Shown here: piece after piece, positions 1 through 12,875 of the stretch
Position numbering within the stretch: the first letter of the stretch is position 1
How the letters are laid out: each line of letters starts with the position of its first letter
NCBI GenBank assembly: GCA_963969595.1
Contig: OZ018410.1
Span: 42,885,413 to 42,949,412 of the forward strand
DNA: 64,000 nucleotides
DNA from: Neckera pumila
Lineage: Eukaryota; Streptophyta; Bryopsida; Hypnales; Neckeraceae
Direction: 5' to 3'
Position numbers and translations under genes: made by a program
Notes under the pieces: model-generated
What the model saw: only the letters and a program-made list of their open reading frames with translations
What the model was told of the DNA's origin: nothing
Databases searched by the model: none

Positions 1-600
1 TAGCTGTGGGTCTTTAGGAGCATGTTTTCTAAGTCTACACTCCCCATGTTTTAACTAGTGTCCTAAACTTTTGCCGGCCCACAATTTTGATTTTTCCTCT
101 TGCAAATCCATATTGCACACTTCCATGAAAAATTCCTAAATTCCGTTTTCTCTTCTGTTCCGCAAAGTTTGACTGAATTTTGTACAGGGCCCGGTGACTT
201 GTAGGTTAAATTCAATGTTTTATCCCTGCATTCAGTTCAGTTCAGATGGCGTCGTCTTCACCAATCCAAAGGCAAGCAAGTATTGTATTGTACAGTACTG
301 TACAGTAGTCCCTGCAGTAACTTACGGTAGCTGCTGAGTCCCACCAGACTAATTTCTCCTTTTTATTAATTAGTGTGATCTCTTGGCTTTCTGAAGCTTC
401 TAAGTAGTCGGTTTAAGGTAGTCTGCGACCTTTTAAGAGCTGATTGCATTTGGCGGGGGCCAGCTAAACTCCTTGAAACAATTTTCAGTGAATTTTTTGC
501 AGGAAGAGAAATGGAATTGGCATTGAATTTAAGTCGTTTCATATTTTTGGGACCTTCATGGAATTAGTTACGAGTTTTTGAAGTTGAAACACAGTGGTCA
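1..600. other. Intergenic, no gene seen
   Basis: No open reading frame with coding character and no recognisable RNA gene. Mixed-composition single-copy-looking DNA. Confidence 0.5.
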
Positions 601-855
601 CTACACAAAATAGTGAAATTGGGTTGCCTCAACAATTAGGTTGCCTTCACTAACAAAAGTTAGCTCATGAGCCATTGCTTGTCTACATGGTGGCGCATGC
701 TATTCTCTAAACCCAAGCCATGAACAATGCACCAACCCATACAATACACATTGCTCCTTCATTACAGCATTCTTTTGCAATGATTGTAGATATTTATATA
801 GTGTTGATTGTTGAGAAATTAGTATGGGGCAACCTAATTTCACTATTTTGTGTAG
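601..855. mobile_element. MITE-like inverted-repeat element (CTACACAAAATAGTG family)
   Basis: The left end CTACACAAAATAGTGAAATT is repeated in inverse at 828-855, giving a terminal inverted repeat of about 28 bp with one or two mismatches around a core of about 200 bp with no coding content. A second, more diverged copy lies near 51956-52190, starting with ACACAAAATAGTGAAATTAG and sharing core text (the stretch near GTGTTGATTGT). I could not see a clean target-site duplication, so the superfamily is undecided. Confidence 0.65.
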
Positions 856-965
856 AAGCAACCACCTCCTGAAATGTACACATTCAGTACATTGAAGAAA
901 GCAAAATGTACCTCCCTGTGTAAGTAGTCGCTTTTACAGCACCCTACCTAAGTAGGTCATTTGGA
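856..965. repeat. Fragment of the AGGTAGG-ended repeat family
   Basis: The segment ends with TCGCTTTTACAGCACCCTAC, the reverse complement of a terminus also found near 20663 (GTAGGGTGCTCTAAAAGC). Internal text around ACCTCCTGAAATGTACA resembles 46515-46535 and 56200-56220 in inverse. It appears to be a truncated copy of the family listed at 20663-21505 and 46426-46733. Confidence 0.4.
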
Positions 966-3900
966 CATGGGCCGGCAGTGGGCACTTGCCAACTTTGGAG
1001 GAGTTAGTTGAAGGCTTCAAGTGGGCTGGGGGGCCAATGGGGGTAAGTTACTAGTTAGTGGAGTCCCATTACAGTAGACCCATCTCCAAATACTCCCTTC
1101 CATTGGGCAGCTGTGGCCTCCAATAAAGAAGAGAAAAAGCAGTGGCAGCCCAATTGGGCCGAAAGTGGGCAACTGGATGTCAAACTCTTCGAGACTTGGA
1201 CTCAAAATAAGGTAAACTACCCATATGCCAGATCAAATGGGAGCAAGCCCCACTGTCGGCTAAATTATGTTAGTTAGTGGTGTACATTTCAGAACTTGAA
1301 TGTGAACCACTGACATAATTTGACCCACAATTGGGTTGCTTCTGTTTGGTCTGCAATGCAATGGGGTAGTTTACCTTATGTTGAATTTCAATGTAGAAAT
1401 CAGGTTTAATCTTTTGAGGACACAACCTCGCATGACCAAGGTAGTCACAAAAAATGCTCTGAGTCGTGAATCAACAGGTGCATTCTTTGTTTCTATATTG
1501 AACAATGAAGTCATCCATCAACCACTTTTTTGGCCTCATCATCTTGTAAGGACTAAAAAAAATAGCAGTCCAATCCCCATGCAACAAGTAGACAATTGAT
1601 CTAAACCATCAAAATATTTTACACAAATTGGGGCTTAATTGGGCTAGGGGTGGTTTGGGATTTGTATATATGGTTTGAAAAAAGAGGAAAAAATGGCGTT
1701 GCTTGCAAGATTTTAATCTATGTTTGGTTTGGGTCCATTAGGAAAAATTTCAGCCCTCTGGAAGGCTGCGAGCTTTGACCCCCCTCCCCCCGATGCAATT
1801 AAAGAGGAAATAAAAAATGTTTATTTATTTTAGCATTTGATCTAACACTATTAGTGCCACGTCAACACCATGTCAAGGTTTTACTATATTTTCACTAAAA
1901 AAATTTCAATTCAAAAATCAATCAATCAATCAATCGATCAATAAATAAAATTTTGTACTTGCACCGCGGGGGGCCAAAAAATGAAAGCTTAACAGTCTTC
2001 CCAGGGGTTTATATTTTTGCTAATGATAAATTAGTATCTTTGTTGCATCGCTACGAGTAAATATGTATGAAAGAACCATAGTGGGAGAACCATTGGTTTT
2101 GCCAATATGCCTAATTTTAAAAAGAAGTAATTCCAGTGGTGCATCCTAATGAGTGAAAGTTGTAAAGGGTTCACATTATGACAACTCAATATGGAAATAA
2201 AAGGTTTGGAATTGGGTTGAAAAGTCACCATTTTATAATTCCAATAAACACCAAGGTTGAGGTTTATGCACAAAGAAAAAGGTTTATTTAGTATTTGATA
2301 AAGTAGAAGTTTATTAGTAGAAGCTTTGGAATACAATTGCAACTATGTAGGAATTTAATAGAGCCCTATTAGCATCCACATGGAAGTGAATAGTTCCTGC
2401 CTATAGACAATAGTGCATGGGAAGCTATTTACTTTGACTTTGACCGTCTATAATGTGAAGTTTATTTTTTCTCAAAGAGTTGACCAAAATACATTGAATG
2501 GAAAATTCTTTTGTTTCCTATTCTACTGCTAAAAAAAATCCTTTGGGAATCCGGTAAATTTAAATATGTGCAACAATCAAAGAAGCAACAACGGATCATC
2601 CTACATGTCTTCGGTATGAAAATAAATTTGGTTATTTTTAGAATTGATGTGAATTTTTGAAAAAACATCTATATAACTTGTAAATGTCCTTGAAGATCAT
2701 ATTTGAGATGTTGAACTTCACATTTTAAAGTGATGGTTTGTACAAAGAACTTTGTAATCATCCAAAGTAATACTTGAATATTTACAAAACAATGGTCTTT
2801 TACAACTACTATCGGCAACAATCATGTTTGACACATGTTTGTCAAAAAATTATTAAAAGTAAGACAAAAATGTTCAAAATCCAATTTTCAATTTACACAA
2901 ATTTCATTATTCTTAATTCAACTAATATAGAATTGGCAAGTCGATTTGTCCATATATATATACATATCAATGACCTTCACATGCCGCAAGGTGATTAATT
3001 TGAGGAGAGAAGTCAAATGGTTTACAAAGTAAGTATATTTGAAACCGGAAAAATAAATTATTAAGCATAGCTACATTATTATATTCAAATTTTGTATGGG
3101 TTCTTGTTGGCGGTCAAAAGGGAGTCTAGATTTTCTTGGAATGCATTTTTTGGACACCATATGATTAAACTACAAATTTTCAAAGTTCTAAAAATAGCTA
3201 TTTCTAAAACTAACACTAGACTCTCAAAAATAGTAGAAGTACATTCTAGGCAAGAATTTATAGATGCCAGTTTAAGGAAGGTATTGGTTTTGAGTTTAGT
3301 TATTTTGGAATGGGGGAGGTAGGAAGTGTATATAATATAGACTCTTAGGCTCATGGGTTTATAGATTCTATGCTCACATGCTAGCATTTCTCGGAAAAGC
3401 ATTGTTGTATGTTGTTTTATCTCTTGTCCACAATTTCTAATAGTGACTTCAAATCACAAACGGATATTTGTAGATAAGATTTAACTTTGACCAAAATTAT
3501 AATTTTCTTAAAATTTAGAATGCTTAAATGGGTCTAAAGTTCCAATGTAAAGTTGTGAACATAATTCATGCTTTTTTTTTGAGCAATCGAGCTCCCACTT
3601 TGCTTCAAATATCCCATATTCTTTGAAGGTTGATGAAGAATAATGAAATTTATGATAATGACCCCTCCATATCACCTTCTGAGAGCACATAAAAGAAATT
3701 AGCCCTTCATATTACCATACATATACATGAGAGGCAACCGATTCCCATGCAGACTCTTCTTTTTCCGTGAAGGAGGAGATGAACAGTGATTAATTATGGC
3801 ATGGTTCCCAAGGTTGTGGCACATTAGCATTGCCTCCAAGACTCTCAATATTGCAACCAACCCTTGGTGGATTTTGCAAATAGCCCTTGGTCAGAACTAG

Positions 3901-4258
3901 GAAAGTCTATATGACAAAAATGGGTTGAACATAATCTTTGACAAAAAATTCATAGTGAATATGTTTTGAGAAATAAAAATTTGGAAAATTATGGAAACCT
4001 TCCGAACTCTATTTTTGCACACAAATAATTTTCCCGCTGAAAGGACCCGCCTTGCAGATACGCCTAATTCCTTAGATGATTGGAAATGGGTTGCCTCCCC
4101 TATCTTGGTACTTGATGGTGCATGTGATACATAAACAATTGAAATTTTGGCATTGCATGTTTGGAATTTTACTTATTTTGACAGATGCAACCAATAATTT
4201 TTCTAAAAAAATGACATTACATTTTATTAGAATTATTTCTAGGCAAACCAACAAGCTG
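966..4258. other. Gene-poor AT-rich stretch
   Basis: No supported gene. It contains a short ATCA tandem tract near 1917-1945. A segment at about 3110-3265 matches 49120-49275 (shared GCATTTTTTGGACACC and ACTACAAATTTTCAAAG), so it is a dispersed repeat. The small open frames here lack family resemblance and splice context. Confidence 0.45.
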
Positions 4259-4540
4259 CATTAGAAGAGATTTAGGGCCTCTAGAGGACCATTTCAGGCC
4301 TGTTTTTCAATACGGCCCGACCATGTGAGCAACGGTACGGGCTGTCAGATTTTTTTTTTCAAAAAAATAAAAAAATAAATTTCAAAATATCATTTTGAGC
4401 AAATTTTTTTATTTTATTTTATTTTTGAAAATGACGTGGCATTGTCTCGACCACGTCAGCCAACAGTTATCTTGCGTTCCCACAGTTTGGGAACGCAAGA
4501 TAACTTGCAGTCTTCCAATGGCCCCAAATCTCTTGTAATG
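4259..4540. mobile_element. MITE of the CATTAGAAGAGATTT family with internal hairpin
   Basis: The left end CATTAGAAGAGATTT is mirrored by AAATCTCTTGTAATG at 4526-4540. A second full copy lies at 47757-48013, and a partial one near 20283-20355. Inside is a perfect 17-bp stem (4465-4481 against 4489-4505) with a 7-base loop. No coding content. A transposase source is not visible. Confidence 0.7.
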
Positions 4541-5487
4541 CCTACAATAACATGATGAATTTGAAGTACTTCATATGTTTGTAAAAAAAAGGATAATTGT
4601 GAGAAATACTTTTTTTTATCTTTTTGGCTTTGGAGGGATGGTTTGGCCATAATTTGTGTTATAATACCAAACTAGAACCAATATTCATATGAAGGTACAT
4701 AATAAATTGTATTATTTATTATCTTTCTTATACCTTCTAATATATTATTTGTTTATCAAATACCAGATTGGGCTTCTAATTTAGACATTTTAGAGGGATA
4801 TTTAGAACTGAAGACTTGAGACTCCGGTTTAGAGTCATCTACAATTACACAGAAGTTGACAAACTTTTATTTTTTTCTTAATAATAGCTTCAATTTCAAA
4901 GTGTGTTTTATTTGTATCAACACCAAGATCTTACATTTTTATTTTTTGATGTATTTTGTTTGACCACAATTCCCTTCAAGTTGAAGAAAATTTTGGGTTT
5001 GAAAATTTCACTACTTTTTTATAAATACAATCATCAAAGTATCTATTTTGCTTAATTTTTGCTAACCTTTTTTGCACATAACATTCAAAGATATTTCCAG
5101 GTTACTTTACTTTGACAATAAATTAACTACTAACTTTCTAGATTTGATATTGGTATTGAAATTTCTATTCACAAAGTTTCTTGCATAAGTAATACTACCC
5201 GGCATAAGTGTGGGGTAGGGTTGGCACCTCTGATAAATAATAAAGTTTGACAGATGCTAAAAATAGTTTCTTTGCCAATATTATTTTTTTCACCATACAA
5301 ATTTTTTGTTTTTTGAAAAAATAATTCCCCTAAAATTTTGGCATCTGTTTTTTATTTATTTTCCATTAATCTTGTCCTTCAACTATAGTACCCCATTTGG
5401 CACAGAGTTGACAAGTATTTTCACAACAAGACATAGAAACAAGAATATGAAAAATCTCAAAGAAGAAGTTGGGCAAAAAGAGTTGGG
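4541..5487. other. AT-rich intergenic, nothing seen
   Basis: No coding or RNA feature could be supported. Confidence 0.45.
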
Positions 5488-6794
5488 TTTACCCTTAAAG
5501 GACTGAGGTCTTTTTTCTACCAAAAAACACTGAAACTTGCCATTTCTATAGCAAAGAGTAAGGAAAAAGCTTAAATGTTTTTTTTCCACATCCAACCATA
5601 GGATCTTACACCTAACTGGAATATAAAAATGTGGAAAAAATTTCAGAATTTTTGACTGCATAGATTGCAAGATATTTGCGTTTAAAGTGGAAAAAACAAG
5701 TTTTTTAGCACATTGCGAGCCTGGATTTTTTGACTTTGAACATTTTTAACTTAAAATTTTTGCACTACAGAGTTTTGAGCTTTAAATCTTTACTAGTGTG
5801 CCCTGTGTCGTTGCCACAACTAAAATCCCGGTTCCACTCCTAGTTCTACTCCCAGAAGCAAGAACGCCACCAAAATCAAAGTAAAAGCAATTTTCTAACT
5901 CTCGGTTCCACTCCCAATAGCAAGAATGCCACCAAAATCAAAGTAAAAGTAATTTTCTAATTTTTTAATCAATAAATACTTTGAAATTCAATAACTTTTG
6001 CACCCCCGCTCCAAAAGCCACGAAACCAAGCCAGTGCACCCCTCCTTGGCGAGAGCTTTCCGACGGTACCAAGCACGCGGCCGGGGGACGCACGGTCAAG
6101 AAGTTGTCTATGCTACAAACAAAACAAAACAAAACAAACAAACAAACAAACAAACAGCCTCATTTAAGGTATTGATAGTGGAGAATTGAATTGAGAGTCC
6201 AAGAAAAAGAAAAAAATTCAAAAAATCTTAATTTTCATTCTTAAAAAAATTATTAAGTAGAAGTAGGTATGAGATAGAAGGAAAATCTAAAATATTGATA
6301 TGATTTAGATGGAATTAAAATGCACTAATCCCAATGGTGAGATTGTTCTAACAAGTAAACTCAACCATGCAAAAAAAAATCCAAAAGTTGCAAAAATTGC
6401 ATTCAGAAATGAATCCTACTTGTTATTTTTTTCAAATAGATGCTCTAACTGCCCCCCAAAACAAGAATGTCTATAACTTACTCATAACAAATCCAAATGA
6501 AATGAATCAAAGCTTTCTAGATAGACAAAAATAAAATCTACGAAAAAAAAACCTCTAAAAGAAATTCAAATTTTTGCAAATTCTTTTTGCTGCCCCTCAT
6601 CCCCTGTTTTGAGCTTATTTGGTCATAATTCTTGTTCCCGGGCATCGTTTGTGAAAAAATTATATTCCCACAAAGCTTATCAATTCTTCTATCTTCAAAA
6701 AAGTTTCAGAAATCACGACAACAATTTAGCCCGTAGGTACCTGCCCGAAATCTCATTTGTCCCCTGAAGGGACAACGGTCCTTTAGGGATTTAA
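5488..6794 (-). mobile_element. TTAA-bounded element, reverse copy, interrupted
   Basis: The left end is TTTACCCTTAAAGGACTGAGG-like (degenerate TTAACCCCTAAAGGACC). The right end is GGTCCTTTAGGGATTTAA. Internal text matches the elements at 11015-12875 and 30852-31784 in opposite orientation. About 370 bp near 5790-6165 is foreign to the other copies. That insert holds a diverged tandem duplication of about 65-70 bp (CGGTTCCACTCC at about 5829 and 5903), a GC-rich patch and an AAAC microsatellite. Confidence 0.65.
6116..6156. repeat. AAAC/AAAAC microsatellite
   Basis: About 40 bases of repeated AAAAC then AAAC units inside the insert of the surrounding TTAA-bounded element. Confidence 0.9.
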
Positions 6795-7886
6795 GTCATA
6801 TATTGCGTAACAATGTTGTAAAATTGCAAAATGTCCACTCTTGGACTTTCCTATTTATAATATTTTAGTTGTAGTTATAATCATAACTGTGACCATAATG
6901 TGTCCATTGAAGTTCTTACTGTCTCATTTGATTTATTTTAGAAGGAAAAGAACATAGATTTAAATCCTCAAGGACTATAGGTTGTCAATTAGTTTTCAAA
7001 ATTGTGATGATGAATTCTAAGATGAAACCTTAAATAATAATTTAACGATGAATTTGATCAAACATTGTAAAACAATACTAATAGGTCATATCTATATGGT
7101 TGGATGCACTATTACACTAACAAATATTTTAAATAAAATTTGGATCAAAAATCAAAGTTCCTTTTAAAGTTGTTTGTAATTACATGTTTATAATTTTCAC
7201 ACCAACAAAAATATGGCAAGACATATGCTTATAAATTGATAATTCAACAATTAGCATCTTTCTTTCAAATGCTACTTTAACATCTTAACCATATCATGCA
7301 CAAACAGCTCACCATATACATAGAATATGTGAACATTTTCTACCTTCTAAGACATATAGGAAAGTACAATAATGATTCAAATTGGGAGTGCCATATGTAT
7401 TTTGATCCGTATCAACATAAATTCATCATTTTGTCACTACAACATACCTCAATTAATGCACCTTCTATGTTAATACACAAAAAAATCCATATTGGATCTA
7501 CATACAATTAGGCTTCTAAGACCTTTGGGATAATTTGACATAACTATAGACTTGTTGGAGAGGATAGTTTTGCTAACTATACCACCTCTTTGACCTATAA
7601 TATATCCATACCAACATATAACCAAGCAATAATCCTCCCTATGCTAAAAAGGTATTATGCCTCTCTAGATGCCTAGGAAGGACTTATTAGTTAATTCCAA
7701 GATTGGGTTTGATTAAGGAACCATATCAGACCATTTTGTCACTATAGGAGTCTTCTTTTCAAGGATGCAAAAGGGCCACCTCCCCTCATTGTTAAGCAAT
7801 GTTATATTGTGATGGCTCTAGGCAAATTTTACAGATTGAATGGTAAGGTGGGTACCGTCAAAACTGCCACTTATTGTTATTGTGCT
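6795..7886. other. AT-rich intergenic, nothing seen
   Basis: No supported gene, RNA or structured repeat. Confidence 0.4.
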
Positions 7887-8110
7887 CACTACAAGAAAAT
7901 GAAGGTGTTTTAAATGAGTTTTTAAGTATAGTCCTAGACATAAAATTTTAATTAATGACCTTTAAGGCAATTTTCAGCAAAATTTTACTAGAAATACATG
8001 TGTTTCTAGTCAAATTTTGCTGAAAATTGCCTTAAAGGTCATTACTTAAAATTTTATGTCTAGGACTATACTTAAAAACTCATTTAAAACACCTCCATTT
8101 TCTTGTAGTG
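7887..8110. mobile_element. CACTA-type foldback MITE
   Basis: The element begins CACTACAAGAAAATG and ends CATTTTCTTGTAGTG, the classic CACTA/EnSpm/CMC terminus. The two halves are near-perfect inverted copies of about 105 bp meeting at a central ACATGT. It is flanked by the 3-bp direct repeat GCT (7884-7886 and 8111-8113), as expected for CACTA insertions. No transposase frame is present. If transcribed it would fold into a very long hairpin. A shortened relative lies at 15928-16033. Confidence 0.9.
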
Positions 8111-10220
8111 GCTAATTATTATTAATAGATTGTTCAAATTTTCATATTTCCTATTGGCAAATGAAAAGAGGTTCCAACACACCCAGAAACGCAATATTTG
8201 GATACGAAAGGCAAAAGTTATGAAAGAACAAAATTTGGTTCTAAAAGCGTTTCTTCCATGTAGGTACATAATTGATTTTGGAGGTGTACACACAGTGAAA
8301 ATGGCGGGCTTAGGATTAGTGGTGTATTTGGAGGTGCCAATCTTTTGAGAAGGCTTGTTTGGTGCCCCATTCCATTTGCCATTTCAAAATCTACACCATG
8401 GGTGCATTCTAGGGTGACAAGCGACGAGGACGACAAAATATCACTTGGTTCCTAAGAAGGGACTTGTCCTAAGTAACTCCATTGGGTACACGTAATTGAC
8501 TTCCAAGGTACCAAGTTCCCAATCAGAAGGAGATAAGGATGTGGTAACTTAATCGGGATCTTTGTCATAAACTCTTTACCAGTTCCCATTAACTGCAGTG
8601 GGCTATCAATTAGGGGCAGGTGCACAGCTCCTGTCAGGAATAACTAGGACCAGCTAATCTACAAATGCCCTAAATTCATTAACGATCAGCCAGGGCTTGG
8701 GATATTTTGGGGAGTTTTTCCAAGCTAAGGTAGAGTCACCCATTCCCGCCCAGTGACCCAATCCCAACCTATAGATGCATGTATATTTGACCAAGCTTAG
8801 AATGTTTTTTTTTGTTTTTTTTTTCCTTTTCAAGATTGGAACTAATAAATACATGACACATGTCCCAAGTTGTGAGAAAGAAAGTAAAAAATAATGATTA
8901 GAAAAAGAGTTATTGAATGTTCAGAATTGGAAGAACCTAGAGGTTGGCCATGGGTCTAGAGTACTTTTTGCCTCCCAAAATTCATAGTAATTTCAATTCA
9001 AGCAATAAAATTACCAAATTTTTTGCAATCCTTGTCATTTCTATTGTGAAAATATTTGTTTTGCCTTCACTATTCCAGATCATGTTGAAATTCCTTATTT
9101 GGTCGGTAATGCATAGGTGGCTTATTTTCCTTTGATTCCAATATTGAACCATTTTTGCAAGGACCAAGTATGGTTATTTTCTCTATTTTTCACTCTACAC
9201 AGAAATTTTATATAGTTTTCACGAGTTTTCTTTTTTTGATGTTTTCATAATTGCAATTGGGTTTTTTCGCATATCTACCATCAAACATTGAATTAGTTGC
9301 TAATTAGTGTTTGAGATATGGAATTGTTTTTTAAAGAACAGAGTCTAGTTATTTTCTCTATTTTTTACTCTTGATAGATATTTTGTAGATTTTTTCACTA
9401 TTGTTTGGCCAATGTTTCCAAATTGCTACCGTTTTTTTGCAAATCTACCATTGAACTTTGAACCAGTTGCCAATTTTTCCCAAACATTGCACAATATGCA
9501 CAAATTTGATCATGAATTCAAACTATTTGAAATAGATTTTGATTAAATTTTTTTCGTGAAATTTATTAGTGAGAAAATTGTAATACAAATAATTTTTTTT
9601 CAAGATTCTTTAGTAAGTGGAATGAGAATTCATATTTGAAATTTTGTGGTAAATTTTTTGCTAATTATGGAATTTTTTGGAGCAAAATTTTACCAACTAT
9701 AAAATGATTATAGATATGTATGTTTTTTTTATAATTAAGTCCAAAATTTCTAAACATTGTGGAAATTTTGAATTCTCTTATAAAATATATATGTATTAAT
9801 TTTCATGATTTTTTGAATCTTTTTGAGTGAACCATAAAAAATCCATAAATGTCGATGTCACATTTTAGTCAATCACATTCACACAATAAAATTTTAAAAT
9901 TTGTCAAGTTCTTACTACAAATTCCATAAATAATTCTCATTCTACTTATAAAAGAATCATGAAATTTTTTAGTTGTATTAAAAGTTCTTTTCACTAATAA
10001 ATTTGTTTTAAGCTTATGATGTTTAATTTATAGAAATCTGTTATTTGCACCCCAACATTTCCAAAGTTTGTTAAACATAATTAACTTTTCAATTCATTAT
10101 GGCAAATTCTGAAGCATCTAAATACCTACAAAAGTCATTATAGCCACTAAAAGAATTAAAGGCAAATAGAATGCAAACATAAGAAAAAATATGGTTCATA
10201 ACATCATTCAACAAGATTAG
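8111..10220. other. AT-rich intergenic, nothing seen
   Basis: No supported gene. Several T-rich tracts. The short open frames overlap on both strands and lack splice or family support. Confidence 0.4.
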
Positions 10221-10784
10221 TTGAACTACTAAAGGACTAAGGCGATTTTTCTGCCACAGACCACTCAAAACTGCCAATTCTGTTGCGTTCACTCAAAAAA
10301 CACAAGAATTTATTTTTCCAAATCCAACCGTAGGATCTTATACTTTACTTGTTTGAGATCCTATGGTAAAAATTTCATGAAGCTGGACTATACGGATTGG
10401 AAGATGTTAGCATTTAAAGTGATTTTTTCAAAAAAAATCTTAGATTGCCCCAAAAACAAGATTAGCCATAACTTTCTCATTATAAATCCAAATGGGATGT
10501 TGACTTTCCACGTCGACAAAGATATAATCTATAAGAAAAAAATAAATAAATAAATAAATTTATTTCAAGTTTTTGTAGATTTCTCTTTTTAAACGGCAAC
10601 GTGAAAATTAAGTTTAGGATGGCATAACTTTTGTTCCCGGGTATTGATTGAAATAAAAATTATATTCCCACAAAACTATTGTGTTTTTTTAATCTTCAAA
10701 AAGTTATGACAAAAATTGAGATTGAAAGAACCTGCCCAAAATTCATTTTGACTCGTGAGGTGACAATGGTCCTTTAGGGGTTAA
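10221..10784 (-). mobile_element. TTAA-bounded element, internally deleted copy
   Basis: The left end TTGAACTACTAAAGGACTAAGG is a decayed form of the family terminus. The right end is GGTCCTTTAGGGGTTAA. The length is about 564 bp, against about 930 bp for intact relatives, so the middle is deleted. The internal sequence near CCGTAGGATCTTA is shared with the other copies. Confidence 0.65.
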
Positions 10785-11014
10785 AGTACCCACCTTATTA
10801 AGGAGATATATTTGTCACATGACAACAGTGTACTGGCAAGTGTAGTTGGCGTTTATTTTACAAATATATGAAAATACATTTTCACATTTTTTGTAGCAAC
10901 AAGGTGTAGAATACTTTCACACATCATCAATTTATCATGTCTTGGCTATGTGTTTACCTGTAACTTAGTTGTGAAAGTTTTAGCAACTCTTAATAATAAA
11001 AAAATAAAAAATCA

Positions 11015-12875
11015 TTAACCCCTAAAAGCCTGTTGTCCCTTTGGGGGACAAATGTGTTTTTGGGCAGGTACCTAAGGGCTGAAATTTTCTCCTGATTTTT
11101 TGAAACTTTTTTGGGAGGTAGAAAAACTGATTAGATTCATGGGAATATAATTTTTTTCACAATCGGTGCTTGGGAACAAAAGTTATGACCAAATAAGCCC
11201 AAAACAAGGGACGGCGGGCAGCAAAAAAAATTTGCACTTTTTTTTTTTTCATTTTAGTATTTTTTTTCTCGTAGATTATATTTTTGTCTATCTAAAAAGC
11301 TTTGATTCATTTCATTTGGATTTGTTATGAGAAAGTTATGGACATTCTTGTTTTTTAGGCACTAGAGCATCTTTTTGAAAAAAATAACTTGTAGGATTCA
11401 TTCTTCACCCCGCAAGGACCATTGTCCCTTCATGGGACAAATGCGTTTTCGGGCAGGTACCTACAAGCTGAAATTTTCTTCTAATTTTTTGAAACTTTTT
11501 TTGGAGGTAGAAAAGCTGATTAGCTTCATGGGAATATATTTTTTTTCAGAATTGGTGCTCGGGATCAAAATTTATGACCAAATAAGCTCAAAATAGGGGA
11601 CGGCGGGCAGCAAAAAAATTTGCAATTTTTTCTTTTTTCTTTTTTTTTTAAGTATTCTTTTTCTTGTAGATTATATTTTTGTCTATCTAGAAAGCTTTGA
11701 TTCATTTCATTTGGATTTTGTATGAGAAAGTTATGGACATTCTTGTTTTTTGGGTAGTCAGAGCATCTTTTTGAAAAAAATACTTGTAGGATTCATTTCT
11801 AAATGCAATTTTTCCAATTTTTCAGATTTTTTTTTTGCATGGTTTAGTTTACTTGCTAGAACAATCTCAGCATTGGGATTAGTGCATTTTAATCTCACCT
11901 AAAGTGTATAAATATTTTAGATTTTCCTTCTATCTTGTACCTACTTCTACTTAATAATTTTTTTAATAATGAAAAGTAAGTTTTTTTGAACTTTTTTTTT
12001 TTGGCTAGATTCTCAACTCAATTCTCCAGTATAAACATTAAAAACTCAAAACTCTGTAGTGCAAAAAAACAAAGTTAAAAATGTTCAAAGTCAAAAAATC
12101 TAGTCCCACAATGTGCTGAAAAACTTGTTTTTTTCACTTTAAACGCAGATATCTTGCAATCTGTGCGGGCAAAAATTTTGAAATTTTTTCCACACACTCT
12201 CATACTTGTTAGGTGTAAGATCCTATGGTTAGATGTGGAAAAAAAACATTTTTCAAAATTTTTTACTCTTTGCTATAGAAATGGCAGTTTTGAGTGTTTT
12301 TTGGCAGAAAAATGGCCTTGGTCCTTTAGGGGTTAAATGCAATTTTTCAAATTTTTCAATTATTATTTTTTTTCATGGTTAAGTTTACTTGCTAGAACAA
12401 TCTGACCATTGGGATTAGTACATTTTAATTCCATCTAAAATATATGAATATTTTAGATTTTCCTTCTATCTTGTACCTACTTCTATTTAACAATTTTTTC
12501 AATAATGAAAATTAAGTTTTTTTGAGTTTCTTTTTTTTTGGGTAGGTTTTCAACTCAATTCTCCACTATAAACATTTAAAGCTCAAAACTCTGTAGTGTA
12601 AAAATTTTAAGTTAAAAATGTTCAAAGTCAAAAAATCCAGTCCCACAATGTGCTGAAAAATTTGTTTTTTTTCACTTTAAACGTAGATATCTTGCAATCT
12701 GCACGGTCAAAAATTCTGAAATTTTTCCCACACATTCTCATACTAGTTAGATGTAAGATCCTACGACTAGATATGCAAAAAAAACATCTTTAATTTTTTT
12801 TCACTCTTTGCTAAAAAAAATGGCAGTTTTGGGTGTTTTTTGGCAGAAAAAGGGCCTTGGGCCTTTAGGGGTTAA
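11015..12875 (+). mobile_element. TTAA-bounded element with duplicated halves
   Basis: It starts TTAACCCCTAAAAGCC and ends CCTTTAGGGGTTAA. Compared with the 933-bp copy at 30852, the 5' part is present twice in tandem (about 11015-11398 and 11402-11798). The 3' part is also present twice (about 11805-12336 and 12338-12875), each 3' copy ending CCTTTAGGGGTTAA. No transposase coding is seen. Confidence 0.7.

Noticed and set aside
6000..6110. GC-rich patch considered as an RNA gene
   Set aside because: No tRNA or snRNA elements; it is part of an insert in a TTAA-bounded element.
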